Shown here piece after piece: positions 8,867 to 17,682 of a stretch of 64,000 nt of DNA. Both the position numbers and the translations under genes were made by a program. The notes under the pieces are model-generated. The model ran no database searches and was not told the origin of the DNA. It saw nothing but the letters and a program-made list of their open reading frames with translations. The stretch is from NCBI RefSeq assembly GCF_024397975.1, contig NZ_CP073745.1, forward strand, positions 1,204,501 to 1,268,500, written 5' to 3'. Position 1 is the stretch's first letter. Each line of letters starts with the position of its first letter. The stretch comes from Bacterioplanoides sp. SCSIO 12839 (GTDB taxonomy: Bacteria; Pseudomonadota; Gammaproteobacteria; Pseudomonadales; Oceanobacteraceae).

Positions 8867-9675
8867 TGAAAAACGTCATCCTGCCTTTAGCGCTGGCGAT
8901 ATCGCTCAGCGCTGTTGCAGAGGATGAATGGGTTTCGGTAGGTGCCAACCGTACGGTGGCACCTGCACAACCTGATACCCAATCGCCGTCCTCTTCGTTA
9001 TCTACTCCGTTACCCTCTCCGACATATCATTCAGCCAATTCTGGTGCTGAAGTCGATTCTTCTGATTTATTATCTGAACTGTTGTTGCAAATTGAACAAA
9101 TGCAGCAGGAAATTGCGGAATTACGCAGTCAGGTTGAGTCTCAAGGGCAGCAACTCTCGGGAATGGAACAGGATCAGCAAGCCCGATATCTGGATCTTGA
9201 CCGTCGAGTAGCGGCTTTAAGTCAGACTAAAACCGCGGTAAAACCAGTCACATCTGTTTCCGATGGAGCACAAACTGCAGCGGCCGCCTCTTCGGCGGAT
9301 GCTTATAAAGCGGCTATGACGCTGGTGCGAGAGAAAAAATACAGCGACGCCAATGACGCTTTCACAGCTTTTGTGAAGCAATACCCGGATGACAAGCTGG
9401 TGGCGAATGCCTGGTACTGGAATGGTGAAGTCTATTTGGTACAGAGTCAGTTTGAGCCGGCCAAAAACGCTTTTGAGCAGGTTGTGACTCAGTTTCCGGA
9501 TCATGCCAAAGCAGCCGATGCGACGTATAAGCTGGGTGTGACGTTTCACAAGCTGGGCAATGATCAGGAAGCCCGACGCTGGTTGAATACCGTAATCGAG
9601 CGTTATGAAGGTCAATCGGATGCCACAGTGCGGTTGGCAAAGTCGTATCTGAAGAAACTATCAGCGGCAGAATAA
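8866..9675 (+). CDS. cpoB: Cell division coordinator CpoB (YbgF)
   Basis: CpoB is a periplasmic protein that links Tol-Pal constriction to septal peptidoglycan synthesis. The 269-residue protein has a short signal peptide (MKNVILPLALAISLSAVA), a Ser/Pro-rich linker, and a coiled-coil trimerisation helix (LLLQIEQMQQEIAELRSQV near residues 74-92). The C-terminal part holds three TPR repeats (AYKAAMTLVREKKYSDA, WYWNGEVYLVQSQFEPA, ATYKLGVTFHKLGND). The ATG overlaps the pal stop by one base. It is the last gene of the tol-pal transcript. No clear intrinsic terminator follows. Confidence 0.95.
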   Translation: MKNVILPLALAISLSAVAEDEWVSVGANRTVAPAQPDTQSPSSSLSTPLPSPTYHSANSGAEVDSSDLLSELLLQIEQMQQEIAELRSQVESQGQQLSGMEQDQQARYLDLDRRVAALSQTKTAVKPVTSVSDGAQTAAAASSADAYKAAMTLVREKKYSDANDAFTAFVKQYPDDKLVANAWYWNGEVYLVQSQFEPAKNAFEQVVTQFPDHAKAADATYKLGVTFHKLGNDQEARRWLNTVIERYEGQSDATVRLAKSYLKKLSAAE

Positions 9676-9730
9676 GTGCCTGACCAAATGGTCTGGAAAG
9701 CCCATAAACACGGCTAAGTCGCTGAAAAAG

Positions 9731-9779
9731 AAACTTTTTTTAAAAAAGTACTTGCCACTCAGAAATATGTCTGTATTAT
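9731..9779 (+). promoter_or_regulatory. Strong sigma70 promoter with UP-like element for tRNA-Lys genes
   Basis: TTGCCA (9752-9757) and TATTAT (9774-9779) are separated by 16 bp. An A/T-only block, ACTTTTTTTAAAAAAGT (9733-9749), lies immediately upstream, in the position of an UP element. The GC-rich stretch CGCCGC just after the -10 box resembles the discriminator of growth-rate-controlled stable-RNA promoters. Confidence 0.7.
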
Positions 9780-9793
9780 ACGCCGCACTTCCG

Positions 9794-9869
9794 GGGTCGT
9801 TAGCTCAGTTGGTAGAGCAGTTGGCTTTTAACCAATTGGTCGCTGGTTCGAATCCAGCACGACCCACCA
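9794..9869 (+). tRNA. tRNA-Lys (anticodon TTT), copy 1
   Basis: A 76-base cloverleaf. The acceptor stem GGGTCGT pairs with ACGACCC and CCA is encoded in the DNA. The D-arm is AGCTCAGTTGGTAGAGC, the anticodon loop CTTTTAA reads AAA/AAG lysine codons, and the T-arm is CTGGTTCGAATCCAG. Identical to the second copy 97 bases downstream, so the pair arose by tandem duplication or is kept identical by gene conversion. Confidence 0.98.
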
Positions 9870-9966
9870 TCATTAAACGGAAGCTAAGTAGCTGAATTTA
9901 CTACTGAATTTTTAAGTTAATCTTAAGATTCAGAAAAAACGCAAGTTTCATCGCGCAGCACTTAAC

Positions 9967-10042
9967 GGGTCGTTAGCTCAGTTGGTAGAGCAGTTGGCTT
10001 TTAACCAATTGGTCGCTGGTTCGAATCCAGCACGACCCACCA
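9967..10042 (+). tRNA. tRNA-Lys (anticodon TTT), copy 2
   Basis: All 76 bases match the copy at 9794-9869, including the encoded CCA. The spacer between the genes is AT-rich and has no convincing second promoter, so both probably come from one transcript started upstream of copy 1 and ended at the hairpin at 10052-10090. Confidence 0.98.
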
Positions 10043-10051
10043 TTTATTCCT

Positions 10052-10090
10052 AAAAGGGGAGAAAGCCAATCGGTTTTCTCCCCTTTTTTT
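10052..10090 (+). terminator. Intrinsic terminator of the tRNA-Lys transcript
   Basis: The stem AAAAGGGGAGAAA pairs with TTTCTCCCCTTTT around a short loop (GCCAATCGG region) and is followed by a run of T. It begins ten bases after the second tRNA. Confidence 0.92.
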
Positions 10091-10217
10091 ATGGATTTTT
10101 ATCGTTTGATCGAATATCTACAATAACGAACGATGTGTTGTCGCTGCTTGCCATGCGATTGAAGATCGCTCGCTGTGATAAAATAATGGCACCTTACACG
10201 CAGGTGATGAGAGAAAG

Positions 10218-11246
10218 ATGACTGACGCAGTACAAACGCCACAGCAGGTAATTCGTGAATACTGGTCCAAGCCGGTAGAAGTTAGCCTGGAAGAACGTGA
10301 ATCTCTGAAGCAGGAAATTCGTGAACTGCTGGTTCAGGAAGATGCGGCGTTAGTGGCTCATTATTATTGTGACCCGGAAATTCAGGCGCTGGCTGAAGAG
10401 ACGGGCGGTACCGTTGCTGATTCGCTGGAGATGGCACGCTTTGGTCGTGACCACCAAGCCAGCACACTGTTGGTAGCGGGTGTACGTTTTATGGGTGAAA
10501 CCGCCAAAATTCTCAGCCCGGAAAAACGCATTCTGATGCCGACGTTGGAAGCGACCTGTTCGTTAGACCTGGGTTGTCCTGTGGAAGAATTTTCCCAGTT
10601 TTGTGATCAACACCCGGATCGTACTGTTGTGGTGTATGCCAATACGTCTGCAGCAGTCAAAGCACGTGCTGATTGGGTTGTAACGTCCAGTATTGCACTG
10701 GATGTAGTCACACACCTGAAAGAGCAGGGGCAGAAACTGATCTGGGCGCCGGACAAGCACCTTGGCACCTATATTGAGAAGCAAACTGGCGCAGACATGA
10801 TTCTGTGGGACAGCGCTTGTATTGTGCATGATGAGTTTAAAGCAAAAGGGGTTGAAGACCTGAAGAAGGTTCACCCGGATGCTGCGGTTCTGGTTCATCC
10901 TGAATCGCCTGACGCCGTGGTGCAATTGGCGGATGTTGCCGGATCGACCAGTCAGCTGATTGCTGCGGCGAAAAACCTGCCGAATGAAACGTTGATCGTT
11001 GCGACGGATAAAGCCATCTTCTACAAAATGCAGCAAGAAGCGCCAGGTAAGCTATTAATCGAGGCGCCTACAGCGGGCAACGGAGCCACTTGCCGTAGCT
11101 GTGCACATTGTCCGTGGATGGGCATGAATGAACTGCGCAATATGCGTGACGTGCTGAAAAGCGGTAGTCAGGAGATTCTGATTGAAGAAGGTTTGCGTCA
11201 ACGGGCGGTTGTCAGCCTGAATCGCATGTTAAGTTTCAACAAGTAA
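10218..11246 (+). CDS. nadA: Quinolinate synthase NadA
   Basis: NadA condenses iminoaspartate with dihydroxyacetone phosphate to quinolinate in NAD biosynthesis, using an oxygen-sensitive [4Fe-4S] cluster. The 342-residue protein keeps the expected cysteines: Cys114 in [11 protein letters not shown], Cys201 in [10 protein letters not shown] and the cluster of cysteines in [11 protein letters not shown] near residue 300. Substrate-binding [10 protein letters not shown] (near residue 47) is present. No nadB is nearby. A strong terminator lies just downstream, so the gene is likely transcribed alone. Confidence 0.97.
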   Translation: MTDAVQTPQQVIREYWSKPVEVSLEERESLKQEIRELLVQEDAALVAHYYCDPEIQALAEETGGTVADSLEMARFGRDHQASTLLVAGVRFMGETAKILSPEKRILMPTLEATCSLDLGCPVEEFSQFCDQHPDRTVVVYANTSAAVKARADWVVTSSIALDVVTHLKEQGQKLIWAPDKHLGTYIEKQTGADMILWDSACIVHDEFKAKGVEDLKKVHPDAAVLVHPESPDAVVQLADVAGSTSQLIAAAKNLPNETLIVATDKAIFYKMQQEAPGKLLIEAPTAGNGATCRSCAHCPWMGMNELRNMRDVLKSGSQEILIEEGLRQRAVVSLNRMLSFNK

Positions 11247-11258
11247 TTGAACCTTATT

Positions 11259-11296
11259 AAAAATGCCGCATCAGCTGCCTGATGCGGCATTTTTTT
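11259..11296. terminator. Bidirectional intrinsic terminator between nadA and bepA-like gene
   Basis: AAATGCCGCATCA (11261-11273) pairs perfectly with TGATGCGGCATTT, separated by a six-base loop, with T-runs on both strands. It can serve both convergent genes. Confidence 0.92.
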
Positions 11297-11338
11297 ATGT
11301 CTGATCACTTTGTGTTGCAATTTATCTGGTGCAAAAAA

Positions 11339-12793
11339 TCAGTTACCAAATGAGGTTGGGCTGTTTGCCATAACCCGGACCCGGCGGCTGATCGCTGCTT
11401 CCTGGTGAAAGTCCTGCTGTTGCTTGGCCTGCTTTAATGCCAGTTCCATTTGTCTCAGTGCTTTGGATTGAGAGCCGGTGGCAAACAGGTATTCGCCATT
11501 GGCGCGGTGGGCCAGGATTGTCTGGCCATCTTTGCCAGCGGCTTCGGCCAGCTTACGCCATACCAATGGGTTGGTTGGCCGTTGCTCTGACAGATGCTTG
11601 AGTTGTTTTGTTGCTCTGGCGTAGTCGCCTGATGCCATTAAAACGCGTGCAAAAGTGCTTTGCAGCTGGAAGTCTTCGGGCTGGAATACCAGAGATTCTT
11701 CGAGCAGTGATAATGCTTCTTTAAATGTTTTTTTCTGGGACAATAATTCGGCTTTCAGGCTGATAAAAGCCGTATGGTCGTTGTACGGGGCAACAATTTG
11801 TTCCAGTACCTTCAGGCCCTGATCAGGCTGATCATTCTCTGCTGCGATCAGTGCCAGTGCAATTTGTGCTGCGGCATAACGCTGGCTGTTTTTACTTTCC
11901 AGCGTTAATTGGTGCTCAAAGTGTGCTTGCTGATCGGATTCTTTCAGCTGATAACGCATCTGCGCGATATTTTTCAGAATATCGAATTCAAAGCTGATTA
12001 ATCGCGGCCTGCGTGGGAAGTTTTCAGCTCGTCCGGCGGCGTCGGCCACTCGGGTTTCTGTTACCGGGTGGGTCAACAAAAACTCGGGTGGTCGTTTGTA
12101 ATAACGGTTGGCTTTGACCATGCCCTGAAACATGCTGGGCATGGCGTATGGGTCAAGTCCGGCGCCGACCAGGGCTTTCATGCCGATACGGTCGGCTTCA
12201 CGTTCCCAGTCTCGGCTGTAGGCCAAGCGGTTCTGGATAGAAGCCGCCTGGCTGCCCACCAACCCGGCAAAACCTGCGTCTGCATTGTTGGTAGCAATTA
12301 ACAAAATGCTGGCCAGTAACGTGGCGATGGCCAGAGGTTGTTGTTTTTCGGCTTGTTCGATCTGGCGGGCAAAGTGGCGCTGGCTCAGGTGCGCTAATTC
12401 GTGAGCCAGTACCGATGAAAGCTCATCTTCATCCTGAGCGTGCAGCATAATGCCAAAGTTGATACCAATAATGCCACCAGGTACAGCAAAAGCGTTCAGT
12501 TCAGCCTGGTCAACAATCACAAACTCAAAATCTGAGATTTTGACTTCGCTGTGAGGAATCAAACGATAAATCAGATTTTCTAAAAACTGGTTTGCCAGTG
12601 GTAGCTCAATGGTTGGAGCCTGGCGCCTTAGCTGTCGCAGCCACAAACGACCCAGGGTATGCTCTTGCTGGAGCGACACATACCCCGATGCGCTATCGCC
12701 CAAATTGGGCAATTCATTTTTGGAGCCGTGAGCACTGTGGAGGGTGATTGGTAGTGAGGCGAGCAGTGTAAAAAGGCAGGCTGCTGGTTTCAA
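11339..12793 (-). CDS. bepA: BepA-like periplasmic M48 metalloprotease with TPR repeats
   Basis: A 484-residue exported protease of the BepA (YfgC) type, which assists or degrades outer-membrane proteins stalled during LptD/BAM assembly. After a signal peptide (ACLFTLLASLPITLHSAHG) comes the M48 domain with zinc motif HELAH (LAHELAHLSQRH) and the third-ligand region READRIG. The C-terminal half carries several TPR motifs (for example FQPEDFQLQSTFARVLMASGDYARA). The start is a TTG with GGGAAA upstream; no better in-frame start preserves the signal peptide. Its position next to nadA and a TusA-like gene matches Pseudomonas order as I recall it. Confidence 0.9.
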   Translation of the reverse strand: MKPAACLFTLLASLPITLHSAHGSKNELPNLGDSASGYVSLQQEHTLGRLWLRQLRRQAPTIELPLANQFLENLIYRLIPHSEVKISDFEFVIVDQAELNAFAVPGGIIGINFGIMLHAQDEDELSSVLAHELAHLSQRHFARQIEQAEKQQPLAIATLLASILLIATNNADAGFAGLVGSQAASIQNRLAYSRDWEREADRIGMKALVGAGLDPYAMPSMFQGMVKANRYYKRPPEFLLTHPVTETRVADAAGRAENFPRRPRLISFEFDILKNIAQMRYQLKESDQQAHFEHQLTLESKNSQRYAAAQIALALIAAENDQPDQGLKVLEQIVAPYNDHTAFISLKAELLSQKKTFKEALSLLEESLVFQPEDFQLQSTFARVLMASGDYARATKQLKHLSEQRPTNPLVWRKLAEAAGKDGQTILAHRANGEYLFATGSQSKALRQMELALKQAKQQQDFHQEAAISRRVRVMANSPTSFGN

Positions 12794-12912
12794 AATAGGT
12801 TTCCCGATCCGTTTCTTTTATTCAGCGCTGAGGCTCTGGCATTCCGATTAAACTGATAACAATCGATGCTGATTATGTCGTATCCGCTGACGGTAGGCAT
12901 GCGATTGGCCGA

Positions 12913-12967
12913 AAAGTTCTGCAAAACCGTGGCAAAGTTTTGCAAAACACTGGCAAAGCTCCGCAAA
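12913..12967. repeat. Three 21-bp direct repeats (iterons) in a divergent intergenic region
   Basis: AAAGTTCTGCAAAACCGTGG (plus C) at 12913-12933 and AAAGTTTTGCAAAACACTGG (plus C) at 12934-12954 are head-to-tail copies. A degraded third copy begins AAAGCTCCGCAAAGA at 12955. The middle unit contains the perfect palindrome GTTTTGCAAAAC. The 21-bp period equals two helical turns, as for cooperative binding of a regulator. The block lies between the divergent bepA-like and tusA-like genes; the rest of this 329-bp gap shows only the tusA promoter. Confidence 0.6.
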
Positions 12968-13064
12968 GAATACCCGCTTTATCAGTCTGTATCATAGACG
13001 TGTTAGCGATTATTGCTGTTCGGGCTACTCTTTATCCCATCGTCTGATATCCGATATAACGCTG

Positions 13065-13092
13065 TTATCAATGCTTGCTTCATCCGTATAAT
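13065..13092 (+). promoter_or_regulatory. Candidate sigma70 promoter for the tusA-like gene
   Basis: A perfect TATAAT at 13087-13092 lies 16 bp after TTATCA (13065-13070), a moderate -35 match. Transcription would begin near 13099, about 24 bases before the GTG start. Confidence 0.5.
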
Positions 13093-13122
13093 GCCCGCTC
13101 AGTTTGTCAAAAGGCGAAAGCA

Positions 13123-13365
13123 GTGTCTAATTCAAATTCGTATCAGCAGCGGCTGGATGCCTCCGGACTTGAGTGTCCAATGCCATTGTTGAAAACCAAG
13201 TTGGCACTTAAGCCCATGCAGCCGGGCGATGTCTTGTGGGTGACAGCCACCGATTCAGGATCATGGCGTGATATACACAAATTTATAGAATTGACACATC
13301 ATACTTTGATAAACGCTGAAGATAATGAAGGTGTTTATCAGTATTGGATTAAAAAAGGAGCCTGA
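13123..13365 (+). CDS. TusA-family sulfurtransferase-like protein
   Basis: A small (80-residue) cytoplasmic protein of the TusA/SirA fold, which carries persulfide sulfur on one cysteine for thiolation or cofactor synthesis. The signature DASGLECPMPLLKTKLAL (residues about 11-28) holds the catalytic cysteine. The start is GTG 13123 with AAGG 8 bp upstream; the longer reading from 13075 has no such site and overlaps the promoter. The gene lies next to bepA and an AI-2E permease. In Pseudomonas a TusA-like gene at this place (PA1006) is linked to molybdenum-cofactor enzymes. That link is recalled knowledge and only suggestive here. Confidence 0.85.
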   Translation: MSNSNSYQQRLDASGLECPMPLLKTKLALKPMQPGDVLWVTATDSGSWRDIHKFIELTHHTLINAEDNEGVYQYWIKKGA

Positions 13366-13369
13366 GGGC

Positions 13370-14443
13370 ATGCTGAACGTCGTAAGACGCTGGATTGATC
13401 GTTACTTCTCGGACGAAGAAGCTCTGCTGTTGCTGGTGTTGATTGCCAGCATTTTGTTGGTGATTGTGACGCTAGGGCAAGTACTGGCCCCCTTTCTGAC
13501 AGCCGTGGTGCTGGCGTATTTGCTTCAGGGCGGCATGAATTACTGTAAACGCAGAGGGCTCGGGCATCTGGGCTCTACGGTGGTTGTTTTTCTGTTGTTT
13601 ATTGGTGTTTTCCTGGCGTTGTTATTTGTCATTTTGCCGGCCATCTGGCAGCAAACAACGCAGTTCTTTTATGAATTACCGAAGATGGCGAGTAAAGGCC
13701 AGGCGTTATTGATGTTATTACCAGAAAAGTATCCGGATCTTGTATCGGATGCTCAGGTTCAGCATTGGACGCAACAGATTGGTGATGAGCTGGCCAGAAT
13801 GGGGCAATTGGCGGTTAGTTTTTCGATTTCGGGTATTACCGGTGTCATGGCGGTGCTGATTTATTGTGTGTTAGTGCCAATTCTGGTGTTTTTCCTGTTA
13901 AAAGATTCCGACGCCATTATTCGCTGGTGTACTTCCTTTTTGCCTCAGAAGCGTCAGCTGTTAAACAGTGTCTGGGCAGAAATGGATGAGCAAATTGCTA
14001 ACTATATCCGTGGCAAGGTGGTTGAGATCGTGATTGTGGGTGGTGTGACTTACATTGCGTTTGTCATTATGGGCGTCAACTACGCGGCATTGCTGGCGAT
14101 TGGTGTTGGGCTGTCGGTGTTGATTCCTTATATCGGCGCAGCGGTGATTACGATTCCGATTGCCCTGGTGGGGTATTTTCAGTGGGGCTGGGGTAATGAC
14201 TTTATTTACCTGATGGTGGTTTACGGCATCATTCAGGCATTGGATGGTAATGTGCTGGTCCCCTTGCTGTTTTCAGAGGTGGTCAGCCTTCACCCGGTAG
14301 CCATTATCGTGGCTGTGTTGGTGTTTGGTGGCTTGTGGGGGTTTTGGGGCGTCTTTTTTGCTATTCCTCTGGCGACCTTGTTCAAAGCAGTGTTGTCAGC
14401 CTGGCCGAGCGGTGAAACTCTGGAGCCGGTTGAGGGAGAATAA
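13370..14443 (+). CDS. AI-2E/PerM family membrane permease
   Basis: A 357-residue integral membrane protein of the AI-2E transporter (PerM, UPF0118) family. Residues about 12-70 hold three close hydrophobic helices (LLVLIASILLVIVTLGQVLAP and following). A soluble helical middle part comes next, then four to five more helices with GLSVLIPYIGAAVITIPIAL and LVPLLFSEVVSLHPVAIIVAVLVFGGLWGFWGV, typical of the family. The ATG at 13370 has AGGAG upstream and is four bases after the tusA-like stop. Substrates vary in this family (signals, ions) and cannot be inferred. Confidence 0.88.
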   Translation: MLNVVRRWIDRYFSDEEALLLLVLIASILLVIVTLGQVLAPFLTAVVLAYLLQGGMNYCKRRGLGHLGSTVVVFLLFIGVFLALLFVILPAIWQQTTQFFYELPKMASKGQALLMLLPEKYPDLVSDAQVQHWTQQIGDELARMGQLAVSFSISGITGVMAVLIYCVLVPILVFFLLKDSDAIIRWCTSFLPQKRQLLNSVWAEMDEQIANYIRGKVVEIVIVGGVTYIAFVIMGVNYAALLAIGVGLSVLIPYIGAAVITIPIALVGYFQWGWGNDFIYLMVVYGIIQALDGNVLVPLLFSEVVSLHPVAIIVAVLVFGGLWGFWGVFFAIPLATLFKAVLSAWPSGETLEPVEGE

Positions 14444-14547
14444 TTTACCGTTAATCACGCTCTTATAAACTCTCTTGCTTGTGTCTGAGGCGCTGCATCA
14501 GTAGTATTGCGCCTCTGTTTTACGCTCAGAATTTGGAGTATTGCTCA

Positions 14548-15423
14548 ATGATTACCGGCAGTATGGTTGCTTTGGTAACCCCCATGCATGACGACGGTCA
14601 GATTGATTGGGATAACCTGGATCGCCTGGTTGAGTTTCACATTAAAGAAGGCACTGACGCGATTGTTGCCGTCGGTACAACCGGTGAATCTGCAACGCTG
14701 GATACCAAAGAACATTGTGCTGTTATTGAGCGTGTCGTTAAGGTTACCGCGGGTCGCCGTCCGATCATCGCTGGCACAGGTGCAAATTCCACTTCAGAAG
14801 CCATTGAGCTGACCCAGGAAGCGAAAGTTCTGGGTGCAGATGCCGCACTGTTAGTAACGCCTTACTACAACAAACCTCCGCAGCGTGGCCTGATTGCGCA
14901 TCACGAAGCTATTGCCGCGGCTGCTGATATTCCACAGATTCTGTACAACGTTCCTGGGCGTACGGCCTGTGATATGTTGCCAGAAACCGTTGCCGCACTG
15001 GCCGATATTGAACAAATTGTTGCGATCAAAGAAGCGACGGGAGATATGGAGCGTGCGCGTCAGCTGATTGATTTGGTTGGCGACAAAATGGCTGTTTATT
15101 CAGGTGACGACGAAACGGCTACTGAACTGATTTTATTGGGCGGTAAAGGCAATATTTCTGTTACCGCGAATGTGGCGCCCAAGCTGATGCACGAACTGTG
15201 CATGCTGGCTTTAGATGGCAAAGCAGAAGAAGCTCGGGCACTGAACCAGCGCCTGATGCCATTACACAACAGCATGTTCTGTGAAGCCAATCCGATTCCG
15301 GTGAAATGGGCGATGCACAAAATGGGTTACATGGGCGAAGGTATTCGCTTGCCATTGGTAGCGTTAGAAAATCGCTACCGTGCCAAACTGGAATTGACGC
15401 TGTCTCAGTTTGATTTGATTTAA
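14548..15423 (+). CDS. dapA: 4-hydroxy-tetrahydrodipicolinate synthase DapA
   Basis: DapA condenses pyruvate with aspartate semialdehyde, the first committed step to diaminopimelate and lysine. With the ATG at 14548 (GGAG 9 bp upstream) the protein has 291 residues, and all key residues fall at standard positions: Thr44-Thr45 in VGTTGES, Tyr133 in ILYNVPGRT, and the Schiff-base Lys161 in VAIKEATG. An upstream in-frame ATG at 14479 would add 23 unrelated residues. bamC begins 4 bp after the stop. Confidence 0.97.
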   Translation: MITGSMVALVTPMHDDGQIDWDNLDRLVEFHIKEGTDAIVAVGTTGESATLDTKEHCAVIERVVKVTAGRRPIIAGTGANSTSEAIELTQEAKVLGADAALLVTPYYNKPPQRGLIAHHEAIAAAADIPQILYNVPGRTACDMLPETVAALADIEQIVAIKEATGDMERARQLIDLVGDKMAVYSGDDETATELILLGGKGNISVTANVAPKLMHELCMLALDGKAEEARALNQRLMPLHNSMFCEANPIPVKWAMHKMGYMGEGIRLPLVALENRYRAKLELTLSQFDLI

Positions 15424-15427
15424 GCCT

Positions 15428-16090
15428 ATGAACAGAACCAACTTTTGCACCGTCATTATGATGGTTAGCGGTATTCTGCTGACAGGTTGTTCCTGGTTAG
15501 GATTTGATGACATAGCTGATGATTATCTGACCCAGGAGACCTATCCTGTTATCAATAATCCGGAAGGTGAGCCACCATTGCCTTTCCGTGATGCCAATCC
15601 AATTCCGCCTCTGGCCGTGGTTCCTGAACGTCCGGATAAGTTTCAGACCCCACGTCCTCTGGCATTAGTGGAAGTGGAACAGGATGATGTGGGTGTTACC
15701 AGTCTGGCTCAATATCGTTCTGAAAGCCTGAATCCGCGTTTGGATGTGGATGGTGCTGGCACACAAATTTTACGCTTAGACCTTGGCTTTGCAGCCTCCT
15801 GGGCCGCTGTGACGGAAGCATTATCCGCGTCAGATCTGAAACTGATCGACCTGAACCGCAGCACCGGTACCTACTTTCTAGAGGTCGAAAAACGTGATGT
15901 GGAAGATGACCGTAGCTGGTGGGACAAGCTTTGGGGTGAAGAGTTGATTACAACAGCAACTTATTTGCTGAAAATGAACCGTTCGCGTCAGGGCGTTTAT
16001 TTATCCCTGTTAACCGATGCCGATACACTGGCAGAGTCTGATGTGACTGAAGCGGTATTAAAGAGTATTGAACTGCAGCTGAAGTCGTGA
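15428..16090 (+). CDS. bamC: Outer-membrane assembly lipoprotein BamC, short form
   Basis: BamC (NlpB) is a lipoprotein of the beta-barrel assembly machine. A lipobox LTGC ends the signal peptide, followed by SWLGFDDIADDYLTQETY and a proline-rich unstructured stretch (PLPFRDANPIPPLAVVPERP) like the N-terminal part of E. coli BamC that binds BamD. One helix-grip domain follows (LRLDLGFAASWAAVTEAL...). At 220 residues it is well short of the roughly 340 of E. coli, apparently lacking the second helix-grip domain. Its place directly after dapA is the classical one. Confidence 0.85.
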   Translation: MNRTNFCTVIMMVSGILLTGCSWLGFDDIADDYLTQETYPVINNPEGEPPLPFRDANPIPPLAVVPERPDKFQTPRPLALVEVEQDDVGVTSLAQYRSESLNPRLDVDGAGTQILRLDLGFAASWAAVTEALSASDLKLIDLNRSTGTYFLEVEKRDVEDDRSWWDKLWGEELITTATYLLKMNRSRQGVYLSLLTDADTLAESDVTEAVLKSIELQLKS

Positions 16091-16854
16091 GATACGCATC
16101 ATTAGGCAGCGGCAGTCGCGGTAATTCGACCCTGATTGAATATCAGCAGCAGTGTATCCTGATCGATTGTGGTTTTAGTCGTAAAGTCACTCTGCAGCGT
16201 ATGGCTCAGTTAGATATCGACCCGGCTCAACTGAAAGCGGTATGGGTTACCCATGAGCACAGTGACCATGCCAAAGGGGTTCAGGGGCTTTGTGAAGCAC
16301 TGGAAATACCGTTTTACGCCTCGTTTGGTACAGCACGTAAGATGGAGTGGCTGGAGCATCCATTGTGGCGATGTGTCCGTGGCGAGCAGATCGTGAACCT
16401 GGCTGGTTTGGCGGTTACATCGGTGACGGTGCCCCATGATGCTCAGGAACCACTGCAGTATGTGATCAGTGATCAGGAAGGTCATAAGTTAGGTGTGTTA
16501 TCGGATCTGGGTTCGCTGACCCCTCATATTATTGAACAATATGCTGGCTGCCATGCTTTGCAAATTGAAGCGAATCATGACCCGCAACTACTGCAGGTTG
16601 GTCCGTATCCTCCCAGTTTGAGGGCACGTGTTGCGGGTAATTATGGGCACCTGAATAATCATCAGTGTGCTGAACTGGTTGCCAGGGTTAGCTGGCCAGG
16701 ATTAAAGAAAGTAACGGCTGGCCATATCAGCGAAAAAAATAATGATCGCACCCGGGTGCAGGAGCTGTTGGCTCCGGTACTGAACTGTTTGCCCCCGGAT
16801 GTTGAACTGCTAGAACAAGACGCCGTATCCGAGTGGTATCAGCTGGCGTTATAG
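16087..16854 (+). CDS. YycJ-type metallo-beta-lactamase fold hydrolase
   Basis: A 255-residue cytoplasmic metal-dependent hydrolase. SLGSGSRGNSTLIE at the start, ILIDCGFS, and the zinc motif THEHSDH (VWVTHEHSDHAKGV) identify the YycJ/WalJ group, related to nucleases with this fold. A further histidine pattern (AGHISEKNN) lies near the C-terminus. Translation starts at a GTG that overlaps the bamC stop as GTGA, so the two genes are translationally coupled. The same gene stands between bamC and purC in Pseudomonas, from memory. The substrate is unknown; an exonuclease role is possible. Confidence 0.85.
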   Translation: MRYASLGSGSRGNSTLIEYQQQCILIDCGFSRKVTLQRMAQLDIDPAQLKAVWVTHEHSDHAKGVQGLCEALEIPFYASFGTARKMEWLEHPLWRCVRGEQIVNLAGLAVTSVTVPHDAQEPLQYVISDQEGHKLGVLSDLGSLTPHIIEQYAGCHALQIEANHDPQLLQVGPYPPSLRARVAGNYGHLNNHQCAELVARVSWPGLKKVTAGHISEKNNDRTRVQELLAPVLNCLPPDVELLEQDAVSEWYQLAL

Positions 16855-16919
16855 CGGTGCAGATAAATTATTAACCCGGTTATTCGGGTATCATTTTTAT
16901 TATTTCCGGAGAGATTCAC

Positions 16920-17630
16920 ATGGAAAAACGCGAGCTGCTTTATTCCGGTAAAGCAAAATCCGTTTACACAACCGATGATAATGACCTGATGGTGTTGGAG
17001 TTCCGCAACGATACTTCAGCGTTTGACGGTAAAAAAATGGAACAGCTGGATCGTAAAGGTCTGGTGAACAACAAATTCAACGCGTTTGTGATGACCAAGC
17101 TGGCAGAAGCGGGTATTCCTACGCACTTTGAAAAACTGTTGTCTGATACCGACGCACTGGTTAAGCGCCTGGATATGATTCCATTGGAATGTGTTGTCCG
17201 TAACGTTGCGGCAGGCAGCTTGGTCCGCCGTCTGGGTGTGGACGAAGGTATTGACCTGGTGCCACCGACGTTTGAACTTTTCCTGAAAAATGATGAGCTC
17301 GGCGACCCGATGGTCAACGAATACCACGCGCGTTCATTCGGTTGGGCACAGGAAGAACACATCGAAAAAATGAAAGAACTGACCTTCAAAGTGAACGCCG
17401 TTCTGAAGCAAATGTTCGCTGATGGTGGCATGTTGCTGGTCGACTACAAACTTGAGTTCGGCTTATTTAATGGTGAAGTGGTACTCGGTGACGAATTCTC
17501 TCCAGATGGTTGTCGCCTGTGGGATGCAGAGACCCGTGAAAAGCTGGATAAAGACCGCTTCCGTCAGGGCTTAGGCAACGTTGTAGAGTCTTACGAAGCC
17601 GTCGGCAAGCGTATTGGTGTTGAGTTCTGA
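16920..17630 (+). CDS. purC: Phosphoribosylaminoimidazole-succinocarboxamide synthase PurC
   Basis: PurC (SAICAR synthetase) joins aspartate to CAIR in purine biosynthesis with ATP. The 236-residue protein begins [16 protein letters not shown] (nucleotide loop). It has [11 protein letters not shown], the signatures [18 protein letters not shown] and LVDYKLEFG, and ends with [27 protein letters not shown] lies upstream of the ATG. A weak GC hairpin (ACCCG...CGGGT, 16874-16889) precedes it. No PurR-type box was recognised. Confidence 0.97.
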   Translation: MEKRELLYSGKAKSVYTTDDNDLMVLEFRNDTSAFDGKKMEQLDRKGLVNNKFNAFVMTKLAEAGIPTHFEKLLSDTDALVKRLDMIPLECVVRNVAAGSLVRRLGVDEGIDLVPPTFELFLKNDELGDPMVNEYHARSFGWAQEEHIEKMKELTFKVNAVLKQMFADGGMLLVDYKLEFGLFNGEVVLGDEFSPDGCRLWDAETREKLDKDRFRQGLGNVVESYEAVGKRIGVEF

Positions 17631-17682
17631 TCAGCCCACTCAGAATACGACAGGGCATTAAAGCCCCGCGCTGACTTTATAC

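Noticed and set aside
14488-14523. GAGGCGC/GCGCCTC hairpin before dapA as a terminator or lysine riboswitch
   Set aside because: The stem is only 7 bp with a 15-base loop and no full T-run, and no lysine-riboswitch core is visible. Left unannotated.
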